In this document: positions 47,645-56,838 of the stretch, in pieces | Numbering within the stretch: position 1 is the stretch's first letter | Layout: each line of letters opens with the position of its first letter | Assembly: GCA_002083565.1 (NCBI GenBank) | Contig: MSXM01000012.1 | Span: 13,944 to 77,943 of the forward strand | DNA: 64,000 nucleotides | Direction of reading: 5' to 3' | DNA from: Nitrospira sp. ST-bin4 | Lineage (GTDB): Bacteria > Nitrospirota > Nitrospiria > Nitrospirales > Nitrospiraceae | The notes under the pieces: generated by a model | Database searches by the model: none | Seen by the model: only the letters and a program-made list of their open reading frames with translations | What the model was told of the DNA's origin: nothing | Translations under genes and position numbers: made by a program

Positions 47645-48465
47645 CGCTCCGTAATGGATTGTCGGAAGAGCTGAATCGGCAAGGCAATGAGTATTTCTCG
47701 CGTGGCCACTACACGGAGGCGTACGCCTGTTACGCCAAGGCGCTGGAATGCGATCGGCAGACCGGCGATCAGCGGGCGCTGGCGGCGACGCTTGGAAATC
47801 TCGGCAATATTTGCGCAGTCAGCGGGCGGAGAGAGTCGGCGCAGACGCATTACCAGGAAGTCTTGGAGTTGCAGAAGATTCTCGGGGATGAGAAGGGGAT
47901 CGGAACGACGCTCGGGAATCTGGGAAATTTACGCGCCGATGCCGGCGAATGGAGCCGGGCACGGGCGTATTACCTGGAAGCGCTGGATCTCATGACGAAG
48001 ACGCATGATGAGGCAGCCAAGGCCGTACTGTTTTCCGACCTGGGTCTGGTGGCGCGTGAGACCGGACATTTCGACGAAGCGATCGACTGGTACGAACAGT
48101 CGTTGGTGTTGATGCGGCGGTTGGACAATCACGGCGGTGTTGCCGATGCCTGGCGCATGATCGGACGCACGTTCCTGGTTCAACGGCGCTACGACGATGC
48201 AATCGCGTGTTGTCAGACCAGCCAATCGGTTGCCGAGCGGTCGCGCGATGAACTCCGCGCGGGCGGCGCCCGCTATCTATTGGCGCAATGCTATGAAGAG
48301 ACGGGACGACTCGAAGATGCTGCGGATCTTTTGAGACAGGTTGTCAACATGGACCGCAAGTATCAGCTGCCCAAACTTGAAGAAAATACCAGACGCCTGG
48401 CGGCGCTTCAGGCGCACATCGCCGAGCGCAATCACCTGTCGTCTTTTCCAGAGGCCAGAACATGA
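47641..48465 (+). CDS. TPR repeat protein
   Basis: 274 residues consisting of about six tetratricopeptide repeats, each of the form LGNLGNICAVSGRRESAQTHY, LGNLGNLRADAGEWSRARAYY, DLGLVARETGHFDEAIDWYEQSL. There is no signal peptide. It is probably a protein-protein adaptor. ATGA overlaps join it to the MBL-like gene before and to the next gene after, so the three are made together. Confidence 0.85.
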   Translation: MTLRNGLSEELNRQGNEYFSRGHYTEAYACYAKALECDRQTGDQRALAATLGNLGNICAVSGRRESAQTHYQEVLELQKILGDEKGIGTTLGNLGNLRADAGEWSRARAYYLEALDLMTKTHDEAAKAVLFSDLGLVARETGHFDEAIDWYEQSLVLMRRLDNHGGVADAWRMIGRTFLVQRRYDDAIACCQTSQSVAERSRDELRAGGARYLLAQCYEETGRLEDAADLLRQVVNMDRKYQLPKLEENTRRLAALQAHIAERNHLSSFPEART

Positions 48466-48899
48466 CTGAACCAGTTCCATCCACATGGCCGCCGCTTCGT
48501 ACGGCCCTGATGCAAGCATTTCCCCAACTCTACGAATTGGAGCCGGGCGGACCACTCGTCATGGATCTGGGGTCGGATGGATGGGTCTTGGAGGTCAGGC
48601 CGCAAGGGACCGTGCTGTGCCAATATGGCGTGGCAATGGATGACGTGATGGCGCTTATGTCGGAGGGTACGCCGGAAGATTTGGGAACCGACGAAGTGGC
48701 CAAGCAGGCCAAGTATTTTCTCCAACCCGCGGTGTCGAAGTATCGGGCGCTGCTCCTGGAGTCGGGATTTGCCGAGGAGACGGAGATGACCGACGAGTTT
48801 GTGGCCGTGACATTTGCGCGCGGCGTTGATGTGACAGACTCTGCCAAGGTGCAGGGCTTGCTCCGCTGGTGTTGTCAGCAGATAGGAAGGATGCCCTGA
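48462..48899 (+). CDS. Hypothetical protein in the MBL-TPR unit
   Basis: 145 residues, ATG 48462 overlapping the TPR gene stop. The protein is acidic and mostly alpha/beta, with LVMDLGSDGWVLEVRPQGTV and KYRALLLESGFAEETEMTDEFVAVTFARGVDV. No family, signal peptide or membrane segment is recognised. Its 3' end overlaps the start of the methyltransferase-like gene by 31 bp. Confidence 0.6.
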   Translation: MTEPVPSTWPPLRTALMQAFPQLYELEPGGPLVMDLGSDGWVLEVRPQGTVLCQYGVAMDDVMALMSEGTPEDLGTDEVAKQAKYFLQPAVSKYRALLLESGFAEETEMTDEFVAVTFARGVDVTDSAKVQGLLRWCCQQIGRMP

Positions 48900-49963
48900 C
48901 GCCGCGCATCGCCACCTTCGAGGAGTTCCGCGCGGCGATCGTTGGCTATCGATTGCCGCTGGTGTTGTTGGCCGGGTTGGAACTTGACATCTTTACGGCG
49001 GTCGGCGCAAGAGCTTGGACAATTCCCGCTCTTGCCAGGCAGCTCAAGGTCAGCGAACGAGGATTGGATATCCTCTGCCGGAATCTTGCCATGGCCGGGC
49101 TGTTGCTGAAGAAAGGCGGGACGTACAGAAACAGCCGGCTTGGAGGTACGGCGCTCAATGCCGCTCATCCGGCCTATCGCGGGTCGTATTTGGACTTGAT
49201 CAGGACCCATTGGACAGACTGGGTCCGGCTGTCGGAATCGGTGCGAAGCGGCCTGCCGATCGATCATGACGTTCCAGATAGCCCGGATTGGCGCCGCCGG
49301 TTCACATGGGCCATGCACCACCGCACGTTGGAGACCGCCCCGGCGATTGCCGCACAGATAAAGCTCGGCGGGGCCCGGACGTTTCTCGATCTTGGGGGCG
49401 GCCCCGGCACCTACGCACTGGCGTTTTTAGCGAAAAATCTCCGGTTGCGCGCCACGGTCTGCGACCGGGACGAGGCATTGGATGTGGCCAGAGAGATTGC
49501 TGCAACGCACAGGGCAGGGCGGCGGTTGTCGTATCTGCCGTGTGATTTTACTAAGGAGCCGATCCCGGGCACGTATGACGTGATCTGGTATTCCAACGTG
49601 TTGCATATCTACTCGCCGGAGGTCAATCGAGCGGTTTTTCGCCGGGTCTTGGCTGCGTTGGTGCCGGGCGGGCGGCTCATCATGCAAGACGCGTTTCTCC
49701 ATGGCCGCGAGGGGCTGCTTCCCGCGGAATCCAGCCTGTTCGCCGCCTCGATGTTACTGTTTACAGAGGGAGGGAACACCTATCCGGCGTCGGAGACTGC
49801 AACATGGCTCAAAGAGGCCGGGTTCGTACGAATCAAATCCCTCCCACTCAAGAAGAAGACTGAGGACTGGGAAAACGGAATTCTTGAGGCGTCGGCCCCT
49901 ACCGCACATCCAAAAATGAGCGTCCTCCGAACAGGATCAAGAGGAAATTTAAGAAGCCGCTGA
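48869..49963 (+). CDS. SAM-dependent O-methyltransferase, family 2 type
   Basis: Up to 364 residues; the start is uncertain (GTG 48869 or TTG 48872). An N-terminal winged-helix dimerisation domain (about 25-90, LAGLELDIFTAVGARAWTIPALARQLKV, LDILCRNLAMAGLL) is followed by the Rossmann methyltransferase with motif I TFLDLGGGPGTYALAF near 170 and YDVIWYSNVLHIYSPE. This layout is that of plant-type and antibiotic O-methyltransferases (dimerization2 plus Methyltransf_2). Substrate unknown. Its 3' end overlaps the convergent membrane protein gene by 65 bp. Confidence 0.78.
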   Translation: MLSADRKDALTPRIATFEEFRAAIVGYRLPLVLLAGLELDIFTAVGARAWTIPALARQLKVSERGLDILCRNLAMAGLLLKKGGTYRNSRLGGTALNAAHPAYRGSYLDLIRTHWTDWVRLSESVRSGLPIDHDVPDSPDWRRRFTWAMHHRTLETAPAIAAQIKLGGARTFLDLGGGPGTYALAFLAKNLRLRATVCDRDEALDVAREIAATHRAGRRLSYLPCDFTKEPIPGTYDVIWYSNVLHIYSPEVNRAVFRRVLAALVPGGRLIMQDAFLHGREGLLPAESSLFAASMLLFTEGGNTYPASETATWLKEAGFVRIKSLPLKKKTEDWENGILEASAPTAHPKMSVLRTGSRGNLRSR

Positions 49964-50249
49964 CCAGGCTGCTCAGCAGGGTCAGGATGCTGTCCGAATC
50001 TTTTGACAGGATTTGGACTATCGTGGCGACGTCCATCGCCAACCCTACCGTCCCATACATCACACAGGCCATCACGGCCCAACGAAACCCACGCCAAACC
50101 AGGAGCCCTAGACCGAAGGGGACCAGGGCGAAAAAGCCGATCCACCAGGCCCCCGTTGGTGAGGTGGAGGTTTCAGACCCAGTCGCCCAAGCCCCTATGT
50201 TGACGGCCAGCAGTCCCGCCAACAGGACGGGTAAGACGGTGTGTTTCAT
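49899..50249 (-). CDS. Small integral membrane protein
   Basis: 116 residues from ATG 50249. Four hydrophobic segments are visible (about 4-22, 34-52, 55-75 and 85-108). The loops carry few charges apart from VQILSKDSDS. No family is recognised. It is convergent with the methyltransferase gene and shares 65 bp with it. Confidence 0.58.
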   Translation of the reverse strand: MKHTVLPVLLAGLLAVNIGAWATGSETSTSPTGAWWIGFFALVPFGLGLLVWRGFRWAVMACVMYGTVGLAMDVATIVQILSKDSDSILTLLSSLVSGFLNFLLILFGGRSFLDVR

Positions 50250-50400
50250 GGGGGGACTATAAGGCGGGGGAAGCAAAATCGGCAATGGCCCATAGTTGTC
50301 GGTGTCCAGTCCCCTCCTTTTGGGGGGAAGTGTACTGATAGTGGGGAATTTACCGGCGACAGGATCTCTTGCAGTATGCAGACACGCATCAGGAGGGTCT

Positions 50401-51306
50401 ATGTCGCAGATCCATCGTTTTTCTCAGCTCCCTGGCAGACGGACGGTCTCTTCCCCAAGTACTGTTTTGGTTCACGATTGTAAACCGTTGGCTAGGCATG
50501 CCCGTGGAACATGGAGTCTTTCTTGCCGGCTGGTCGGAGTTGGATTGTGCCTTTCATTGATGGGTGGTCAGGCGTGGGGCCAGATCGAGACCGAACAGAA
50601 GGAAGGCCATATAGCCATCGTCGCGGCGGGCTTCGGCTATCAGAACAGTATTGAGTCGACCATTACGGTCAAGGTGTACAATCCTGCCTCGGGCGAGGTG
50701 CTATCAGAAGACGTGTATGAATTGAGCGTCAAAGAAGACAGTTTGGGCGGATCGAATGGCTCAGAGGGCCGCATTTTTGCCGGCGGGGTCGGTCTGGGTG
50801 CAACCGATCTCTCTAGTTTTATCGTCCGTGTATACGATGCAAAGACGGGTGAGTTCCAGTGGTCCGGGCGACTCAATCTCACGCCGGGCGAGGGGAGCGA
50901 GGCGGGACGTTTGATTTCCACCGTGGTGCCGCGCCGCGCCACCATCATGAAAATTCATGGCATCGACACCGCGGCGCAGTCGCCGCTATTTGTGCTGCGC
51001 GCCGTGGATGTGTTGACCGGGGGGGTTCTCTGGGAAGATGAGTTCTCCGCCGACGGGGAAGGTGCGGCGAAGGCCAGTCAGATCGCCACGCGCTTGGTCG
51101 ATGCTGCGGAGGGCTCACCGGTAGCCGATCTATTCGACTTCAGAATTCGCATGTTTGACCACGATGGCCGGACGGTTTTGTGGGAAGATCAGGTGCTGCA
51201 GCAGCCGGCCGATGAAGAGGTTCGAGGTGCGGTCGATGATCATGCCCAGATGCTGCCGGCCTGGACGGGGACAGTCGAACAGGACTCCATGCCGGAGGAA
51301 ATCTAG
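50401..51306 (+). CDS. Exported hypothetical protein
   Basis: 301 residues from ATG 50401, which has the ribosome site AGGAGG. A hydrophobic signal stretch (LVGVGLCLSLMGGQAWG, about 43-59) lies behind a long basic head, so the true start could be further in. The mature part is beta-rich with repeated themes: VRVYDAKTGEFQWSG, RAVDVLTGGVLWEDEF, RIRMFDHDGRTVLWEDQV. These three similar segments suggest an internal repeat. Family not recognised. Its end overlaps the convergent peptidase gene by 4 bp. Confidence 0.62.
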   Translation: MSQIHRFSQLPGRRTVSSPSTVLVHDCKPLARHARGTWSLSCRLVGVGLCLSLMGGQAWGQIETEQKEGHIAIVAAGFGYQNSIESTITVKVYNPASGEVLSEDVYELSVKEDSLGGSNGSEGRIFAGGVGLGATDLSSFIVRVYDAKTGEFQWSGRLNLTPGEGSEAGRLISTVVPRRATIMKIHGIDTAAQSPLFVLRAVDVLTGGVLWEDEFSADGEGAAKASQIATRLVDAAEGSPVADLFDFRIRMFDHDGRTVLWEDQVLQQPADEEVRGAVDDHAQMLPAWTGTVEQDSMPEEI

Positions 51307-52727
51307 GAGCGTTTCTGCTGGAAGCTTTCCAGCCACTGATGATGGAATTGTTCGTACGAGACGAACAACGTATTTTGAATGGCCGTTCCCGCTGGTGTTC
51401 GCGCCTTGAATGCCTTGAGTAGTCCATCAACCTGCGCCATACCCCACCGTTCGATCAGATAGTGCGTCGCGGAATTTGCCTCCAAATACGCCAGGTCTGC
51501 GGCAGTGGCCGGCAATGCACCCCAGGGGCCTTCGAGATAGGTCAACGGGATGATTGTGACTTCCCCGTGCAAGGCCTCATCGAGATCGGGCCATGGGTCG
51601 CCGGCCAATTGCATGGCCAGTCCCTCGTTCAACCAGGTGGGAAGCGATCCGCTGCTCGTGCCCAGTCGGTCGTGCAGCAGGGCATGGACATATTCGTGGC
51701 GCAACACCGAGGTCAACCACTTCGTGTCCGTCGTCGCTCCTTGGGTGGGCAGTTGAATGCGCCCCAACGTCGGGTCGAACAGACCATCGGCCCATGCAGG
51801 GCTTCCGGTCGCGCCTTGAAACGAATCTCTCGTGTGGAGCACGACTACAATGGGCTTGGACGGGAAGTGCCCGAACTTCTGCCCGATTTCTCGATAGGCG
51901 TCCTCAAGTATTTCCAGCACGGTGGTCCACGTGCCGTGATCCTCGGCTCCATCGAATTTCACCACGAAATGTTCGCTCGTCCTTGCCGTCATGCGAGATT
52001 CGACGGATTCCATATGCTGAACCTTGGCGGTGACGGCGGCCAGATACGATCGTAACGCGGGATCGCGCGGCACACGATCTGCGGCATGGGCCAGATGTGT
52101 CAGGGCTTCCGACGATTGATTCTGCTCATGCAGCAGCTCGGCCATCGCCAGGTGCGGAAATGGTTCCTCCGGAGCGAGCCGAATCAATTGTTCCAGAAGG
52201 TCTCGATTCAGAGCAGGGTCCCGTTGTTCCCAGTAGGCATGGGCCAAATTCATGAGGATGACCGGGTTCGAGCCATCGAGCGCCGCCGCTTTCTTGAATG
52301 CCTTTACTGAGAGCTGTGTGCCGTGGAGTGTTTCTTGCTCAATACCGAGGTTGTTCCAGAGCACTGCCACAAATGGTTTGGTTGTGGCGTCCGAGACCGC
52401 GCTTTGGGGAAGGGCCGTGAGCTTGGATTCGGCGAGCGGCAAATTGCGCTTTTCAATTTCGTCGCGGATAGCGATGAGCAGTGTCTCATGACGAGAGCCG
52501 GGTATGGCAGGATGATCGAGGACACGGATCTGCGCGGGGTGGACTTCACGGGGGCTTGCGGCAGGCGGTGGTGGAGGCGCGACTGGTTCGATTGTGTTTC
52601 CGACGGTCGAAGCTGTGGAGGCAAGCCGGGTGGCAGCGGGTGTTTTGAGAAACAGGTGGTATCCCACGACCAGCGCCAGCGCCAGCGCCATGGGCATCAG
52701 GATATGCGTAATGTTGCGGCGATACAT
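51303..52727 (-). CDS. TPR and peptidase-MA-like membrane-anchored protein
   Basis: About 474 residues. A membrane anchor (about 8-28, LMPMALALALVVGYHLFL) is followed by a Pro-rich linker, TPR-like repeats (about 85-225) and a metallopeptidase domain with HEYVH in VLRHEYVHALLHDRLG and the downstream Glu in WLNEGLAMQLAG, the gluzincin pattern of the peptidase MA family. It is probably periplasmic. Substrates are unknown. The start given is the ATG at the predicted anchor; the frame stays open to 52901, but that would overlap recG's start. Confidence 0.78.
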   Translation of the reverse strand: MYRRNITHILMPMALALALVVGYHLFLKTPAATRLASTASTVGNTIEPVAPPPPPAASPREVHPAQIRVLDHPAIPGSRHETLLIAIRDEIEKRNLPLAESKLTALPQSAVSDATTKPFVAVLWNNLGIEQETLHGTQLSVKAFKKAAALDGSNPVILMNLAHAYWEQRDPALNRDLLEQLIRLAPEEPFPHLAMAELLHEQNQSSEALTHLAHAADRVPRDPALRSYLAAVTAKVQHMESVESRMTARTSEHFVVKFDGAEDHGTWTTVLEILEDAYREIGQKFGHFPSKPIVVVLHTRDSFQGATGSPAWADGLFDPTLGRIQLPTQGATTDTKWLTSVLRHEYVHALLHDRLGTSSGSLPTWLNEGLAMQLAGDPWPDLDEALHGEVTIIPLTYLEGPWGALPATAADLAYLEANSATHYLIERWGMAQVDGLLKAFKARTPAGTAIQNTLFVSYEQFHHQWLESFQQKRS

Positions 52728-52864
52728 GTTGTTTCGAGCATGAGTGTAGCACCCTAGGCAGAGCCGACCAAGTATTCCGGGAAAACCGGCGCGCCATTCT
52801 TTACAGGGCTGGCTGTTTCGCTGTCGTTGAGCCCTGGAGAGTGCTGTGCTACGATTCCCCCGGT

Positions 52865-55426
52865 ATGCAGACTTCCTCCAAGTCGGCTTCCGCAAAAGCA
52901 TTTCAGGATTGGTTGGACCGCGTCGCGCGTCCCATCGAATTTGCGACTCGGGACGAATGTGCGCATCTGAGCGCTGTGAAGAATCTCGGTTCCTTCGTCG
53001 CGGAGCAGGTGTTGTCCGCCCTGGCCAACCGGGTGTATCCCAAGACCGTCGAGGCGCGGTTAGTTTCCTTGCGGGATCTATTCATCGATTTTCAGCGGGT
53101 GCTTCCGTCTCATGAGCAACGCCGTAGATTGCAAGCCGCTGTCGCGATCGTGAAGGCGCTCCGCAATGTTGCGCAGGAGTTGCCGGAGTCGCCGGAGTCG
53201 GAAATGCCGCGAGCCGTGCCGGAGTCTCGTCCAGACGGGGCGAAGCGAGGCGGTCTTTGGAATCTTCCGATCCGCTTTGCGAAGGGCGTGGGCCCCAAGC
53301 GTGTCGGCCTATTGCAGCGGTGGAAGATCGACACAGTGGAAGACGCGCTCTGGACCCTGCCCTGGCGGTACGAAGATCGGTCCATGATGACACCGCTCGG
53401 CGATCTCGTCCCCGGCATGACGGCCTCGATCTGTGGAACTGTCGGAAAATGCGAGGCCAAGCGGACGAGAAATCGCCGGTTGAGTGTGCTGGATGTAGGG
53501 GTGGAGGATCAGACGGGGCGCATGCAGGCTGTGTTTTTCAACCAGCCATACTTGGAAAAGGTGTTGGCCATCGGCACACGCGTCATGATGAGCGGGCGTG
53601 TAATCGCCGGGCGCCAGGGTTGGATGGTTCCGCGAATGGAAGTGGCCCAGTATGAGGTGCTGGGAGAGGATACGGAATCGACCTTGCACGTGGGGCGGAT
53701 CGTGCCGGTCTATCATGAAACGAAGGGATGGACATCCCGTCAAATGCGGGTGCTGGAAAGAGATCTGTTGGAGGAGCATGCGCGTGAACTGCACGATTGT
53801 CTTCCGGTGCAACTTCGGGCCCGCCGGCGGCTGATTCCGATTCAAGAGGCGCTGCGCGATGTGCATTTTCCTGGTGCCGGCGCCGATCTCACGCTGCTGG
53901 AGCAGGGCAAGACGCCGGCGCATCGGCGGTTGGCGTTCGAAGAGCTGTTTCTCCTCCAAACAGCCTTGGCAACCAGGCAGCGGTCGGTGCAGAACGAGCC
54001 GAAGCAGCTGACGTTCAATTCGCGCACGCCGCTCTTGGAGAAGTTGAGCCGGCTGCTGCCGTTCCGCCTTACTGCCGCGCAGGATCGGGTGATACGGGAA
54101 GTGTTTCACGATATGCTGGCGCCGCGGCCGATGAATCGTCTGGTGCAAGGCGATGTCGGATCGGGAAAGACCGCCGTCGCGCTCCATGCGCTCGTCATGG
54201 CTTGCGGGTCCGGCTATCAGGCGGCGTTGATGGCGCCGACGGAGATTCTGGCCGAGCAACACTATCGCAGTCTGTCCGGAATGTTGGAAGCCTTGGGATT
54301 GAAGGTGATGCTCATGCGAGGTGGAGATAAGGCATCAGTGAAGATTGCGCAGATCTCACAGCTTGCGTCCGGGGAAATTCAGGTGGCGATCGGTACCCAT
54401 GCGCTGATTCAAAAGGGCGTGGCGTTCAAGAACCTCGGATTGGCCGTTGTGGACGAGCAACACAAGTTCGGCGTACTCCAGCGGAAAACGCTCATCGATA
54501 AAGGGTATAAGCCGGATATGCTGGTCCTCACGGCGACCCCGATCCCACGGACGCTGGCGATGACGGTGTACGGCGATCTGGATGTGTCGGTCATCGATGA
54601 GCTGCCGCCGGGGAGAAAACCGGTCCACACGCTGCTCTTCGACCAATCGCAGCGGCGGCGGGCGTATCAGCTTATACGCGATGAATTGCGCAACGGCAGG
54701 CAGGCCTATGTGGTCTATCCCCTCATCGAGGAGTCGGAAAAGACGGACCTTCAGGCGGCGATGCAAGGGGCCGAGCAATTGCAGAACGGAGAACTCGCCG
54801 AGTTTCGCGTCGGCCTGTTGCATGGGCGCATGAAGGCGGCAGAGAAGGAGTCGATAATGGCCGGGTTCAAAGCCGGAGCCATTCATGCCCTCGTGGCGAC
54901 GACGGTCGTTGAAGTCGGCGTCGATGTGCCGAATGCGACGATCATGATGATTGAACATGCCGAACGGTTCGGCCTGGCGCAGTTGCATCAATTGCGCGGG
55001 CGTGTCGGGCGCGCAGGCCATCAATCCTACTGCCTGCTGATGGTGTCGGGGAGGTGGAGCAAGGGAGGGGCGAGGGCTGGAGGTCTGAAGGGCGCACGTG
55101 CATCCGATGCTGCTGATGAGCATGGGCCATCGGTGTCACGAGAACGGTTGGAGGCGCTGGTGCGGTCGAACGACGGGTTTGTCATCGCTGAAGAAGATCT
55201 GCGCATCAGAGGACCTGGAGAGTTTTTCGGTCTTCGACAATGGGGCATGCCGGAGTTTCGTGTGGCCAACATCGTGCGGGACGCCGATTTGCTGCAACAG
55301 GCCAGACAGGAAGCATTCGCGTTGTTGAAAATGGACCCGGATTTGAAGGCTCCGGCTCATCAAGCCTTGCGGGAAGCCATGTTGCGGAAGTGGCAGGAGA
55401 AATTGGAGCTGGGGTCAATCAGTTGA
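52865..55426 (+). CDS. recG: ATP-dependent DNA helicase RecG
   Basis: 853 residues. A 125-residue N-terminal extension typical of many non-enteric RecG precedes the wedge (OB-fold) domain (about 140-290), then helicase motifs: GDVGSGKTAVALHA near 429, DEQHKFGVLQR near 532, TATPIPRTLAMTVYGDLD, and motif VI RGRVGRAGHQS near 715. RecG reverses stalled forks and moves Holliday branches. Between motif VI and NDGFVIAEEDLRIRGPGEFFG there is an extra Gly/Ala/Arg-rich insert of about 25 residues (GRWSKGGARAGGLKGARASD) not found in E. coli. Confidence 0.95.
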   Translation: MQTSSKSASAKAFQDWLDRVARPIEFATRDECAHLSAVKNLGSFVAEQVLSALANRVYPKTVEARLVSLRDLFIDFQRVLPSHEQRRRLQAAVAIVKALRNVAQELPESPESEMPRAVPESRPDGAKRGGLWNLPIRFAKGVGPKRVGLLQRWKIDTVEDALWTLPWRYEDRSMMTPLGDLVPGMTASICGTVGKCEAKRTRNRRLSVLDVGVEDQTGRMQAVFFNQPYLEKVLAIGTRVMMSGRVIAGRQGWMVPRMEVAQYEVLGEDTESTLHVGRIVPVYHETKGWTSRQMRVLERDLLEEHARELHDCLPVQLRARRRLIPIQEALRDVHFPGAGADLTLLEQGKTPAHRRLAFEELFLLQTALATRQRSVQNEPKQLTFNSRTPLLEKLSRLLPFRLTAAQDRVIREVFHDMLAPRPMNRLVQGDVGSGKTAVALHALVMACGSGYQAALMAPTEILAEQHYRSLSGMLEALGLKVMLMRGGDKASVKIAQISQLASGEIQVAIGTHALIQKGVAFKNLGLAVVDEQHKFGVLQRKTLIDKGYKPDMLVLTATPIPRTLAMTVYGDLDVSVIDELPPGRKPVHTLLFDQSQRRRAYQLIRDELRNGRQAYVVYPLIEESEKTDLQAAMQGAEQLQNGELAEFRVGLLHGRMKAAEKESIMAGFKAGAIHALVATTVVEVGVDVPNATIMMIEHAERFGLAQLHQLRGRVGRAGHQSYCLLMVSGRWSKGGARAGGLKGARASDAADEHGPSVSRERLEALVRSNDGFVIAEEDLRIRGPGEFFGLRQWGMPEFRVANIVRDADLLQQARQEAFALLKMDPDLKAPAHQALREAMLRKWQEKLELGSIS

Positions 55427-55428
55427 AA

Positions 55429-55510
55429 GGGCTGACAAGCGCGCAAGCGGCAGGTTGACAAGATTGGTGTTCCGGATGTCAGCTTGAGACCTGTCAGCCT
55501 GTTAGCCAGA
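55429..55510. repeat. Short repetitive sequence (GGCTGACAAG type)
   Basis: Contains GGCTGACAAG (55430-55439), AGGTTGACAAG, and the inverted words GATGTCAGC and CTGTCAGCCTG. The 10-mer GGCTGACAAG is also at 36974-36983 inside the ribH 3' end. Confidence 0.55.
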
Positions 55511-55517
55511 GGGTCCA

Positions 55518-55841
55518 ATGGGCTTATTACAGAGACTGAAAGACGATTTGCGGACAGGCATCGCGACCTTGCGCCTGGGAACCGTGCATGCGGCCGGCCG
55601 CGCGCTGGAAGAGACGGAACTGCTCCGGATGCGGCTGGAAGCCCGCAAGCTGGACCAGCAACTCTCCGATCTCTATAAGGATATCGGTGAGCGGGCCGTC
55701 GATATGAAAGAACGCGGCGAGACGGCGGAGCACATCCTCCACGATCCAGAAGTCGGCCGGCTCGTGCGAGAGGTGCAGGCGCTGAAGGAGTCGCGTAAGA
55801 AACTGGAAGCGGAGATGGACGAGATTCGGAACGAGCAATGA
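55518..55841 (+). CDS. Small coiled-coil protein
   Basis: 107 residues, nearly all helical with heptad-like pattern (about 25-105): ALEETELLRMRLEARKLDQQL, VREVQALKESRKKLEAEMDEI. It resembles small cytoplasmic coiled-coil proteins without known function. The stop overlaps the start of the exopolyphosphatase gene (ATGA), so the two are translated together. Confidence 0.65.
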   Translation: MGLLQRLKDDLRTGIATLRLGTVHAAGRALEETELLRMRLEARKLDQQLSDLYKDIGERAVDMKERGETAEHILHDPEVGRLVREVQALKESRKKLEAEMDEIRNEQ

Positions 55842-56791
55842 CCGCCCCGCCTGCCCGCACGCGTCGATTAGCCGGAATCGACATCGGGACTCTGACCTGC
55901 CGGCTCCTCATCGCTGATTGTTCTCCACAGGCATCTCTCAAAGCACTCCGATCCGAGCGGCGCATTCTCCGGCTGGGGGAAGGCGTCGATCAGACTAAAC
56001 GACTCAGCTCTGTCGCCATGGATCGGGTGAGCGCGTGTCTGCAGGAATGGCGGGGTCTCATCGATAGCCATCAGGTCGATGCTGTCACGGTTGTCGCGAC
56101 CAGCGCTGTTAGAGATGCGGTCAATCGCGATGAATTTCTCCACCGGGTGAAACGGGAGGCAGGGTTCGACGTCGAAGTCATCACGGGTGACGAAGAAGCC
56201 AGGCGGACCCTCCTCGGCATTCGCTCTGGTGTGCCCGCTGGAGTGACAGACATGATCGCGTTGGACATTGGGGGCGGCAGTACGGAATTCATTCTGGACC
56301 GGCCAGGCCAGGTCCCGATCGTCCGCTCCATCGACATCGGTGTGGTGCGTCTATGCGAGAGAGTACTGACACATGACCCGCCGACGGCGGAAGAAATAGA
56401 GCAGGCACGGGACTGGGTGCGAGGCGAGACTCAAGCTGCCGTCGTCGGAATGGAGGGCTCTCAGTCTGCCACCTTCGTCGGAACCGCCGGCACGGTCACT
56501 GCGCTTGCCGCCATGGCGCAGAAACTACCCGTCTATGAACCGGCCCGCATCCATAACTGCCGGTTGGCTCTTGCTACGGTTCAGGAGCTCGAACAGACCC
56601 TGTTGAGCCGCAAGAAGGCTGATCGTATCGGTCTCCCTGGTCTGGAAAAGAACCGTGAAGAAGTCATCGCCGCCGGCGCCATTATCATCCGGACGATCAT
56701 GGAGACGCTCGGCATGTCCCAGGTGCTGGTCAGCGATCTGGGTTTGCGTGAGGGGGTGCTGATCGATCTGGCGATGCGGGAGTCCATATAG
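55838..56791 (+). CDS. ppx: Exopolyphosphatase / guanosine pentaphosphatase family
   Basis: 317 residues, the length of single-domain Ppx proteins. Actin-like ATPase blocks: GIDIGTLTCRLLIADC near 14, ATSAVRDAVNRDEFL, VITGDEEARRTLLGI, the phosphate loop ALDIGGGSTEFI near 146, and TFVGTAGTVTALAAM. It splits phosphate from polyphosphate or pppGpp. The last 124 bp or so of the gene are repeated behind the higBA module (57447-57603), suggesting the present 3' end was brought in with that module. Confidence 0.92.
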   Translation: MTAPPARTRRLAGIDIGTLTCRLLIADCSPQASLKALRSERRILRLGEGVDQTKRLSSVAMDRVSACLQEWRGLIDSHQVDAVTVVATSAVRDAVNRDEFLHRVKREAGFDVEVITGDEEARRTLLGIRSGVPAGVTDMIALDIGGGSTEFILDRPGQVPIVRSIDIGVVRLCERVLTHDPPTAEEIEQARDWVRGETQAAVVGMEGSQSATFVGTAGTVTALAAMAQKLPVYEPARIHNCRLALATVQELEQTLLSRKKADRIGLPGLEKNREEVIAAGAIIIRTIMETLGMSQVLVSDLGLREGVLIDLAMRESI

Positions 56792-56806
56792 CCTTTCCCC
56801 TCTTGC

Positions 56807-56837
56807 GGGCTATTATCGAGGTTCGATAACATAGCCC
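56807..56837 (+). promoter_or_regulatory. Palindromic operator ahead of higBA
   Basis: Nested inverted repeat: GGGCTA (56807-56812), TTATCGA (56813-56819), spacer GGT, TCGATAA (56823-56829), CA, TAGCCC (56832-56837). It ends one base before the higB start codon. HigA proteins usually repress their own promoter by binding such a palindrome, so this is the likely HigA site. Confidence 0.65.
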
Positions 56838-56838
56838 C

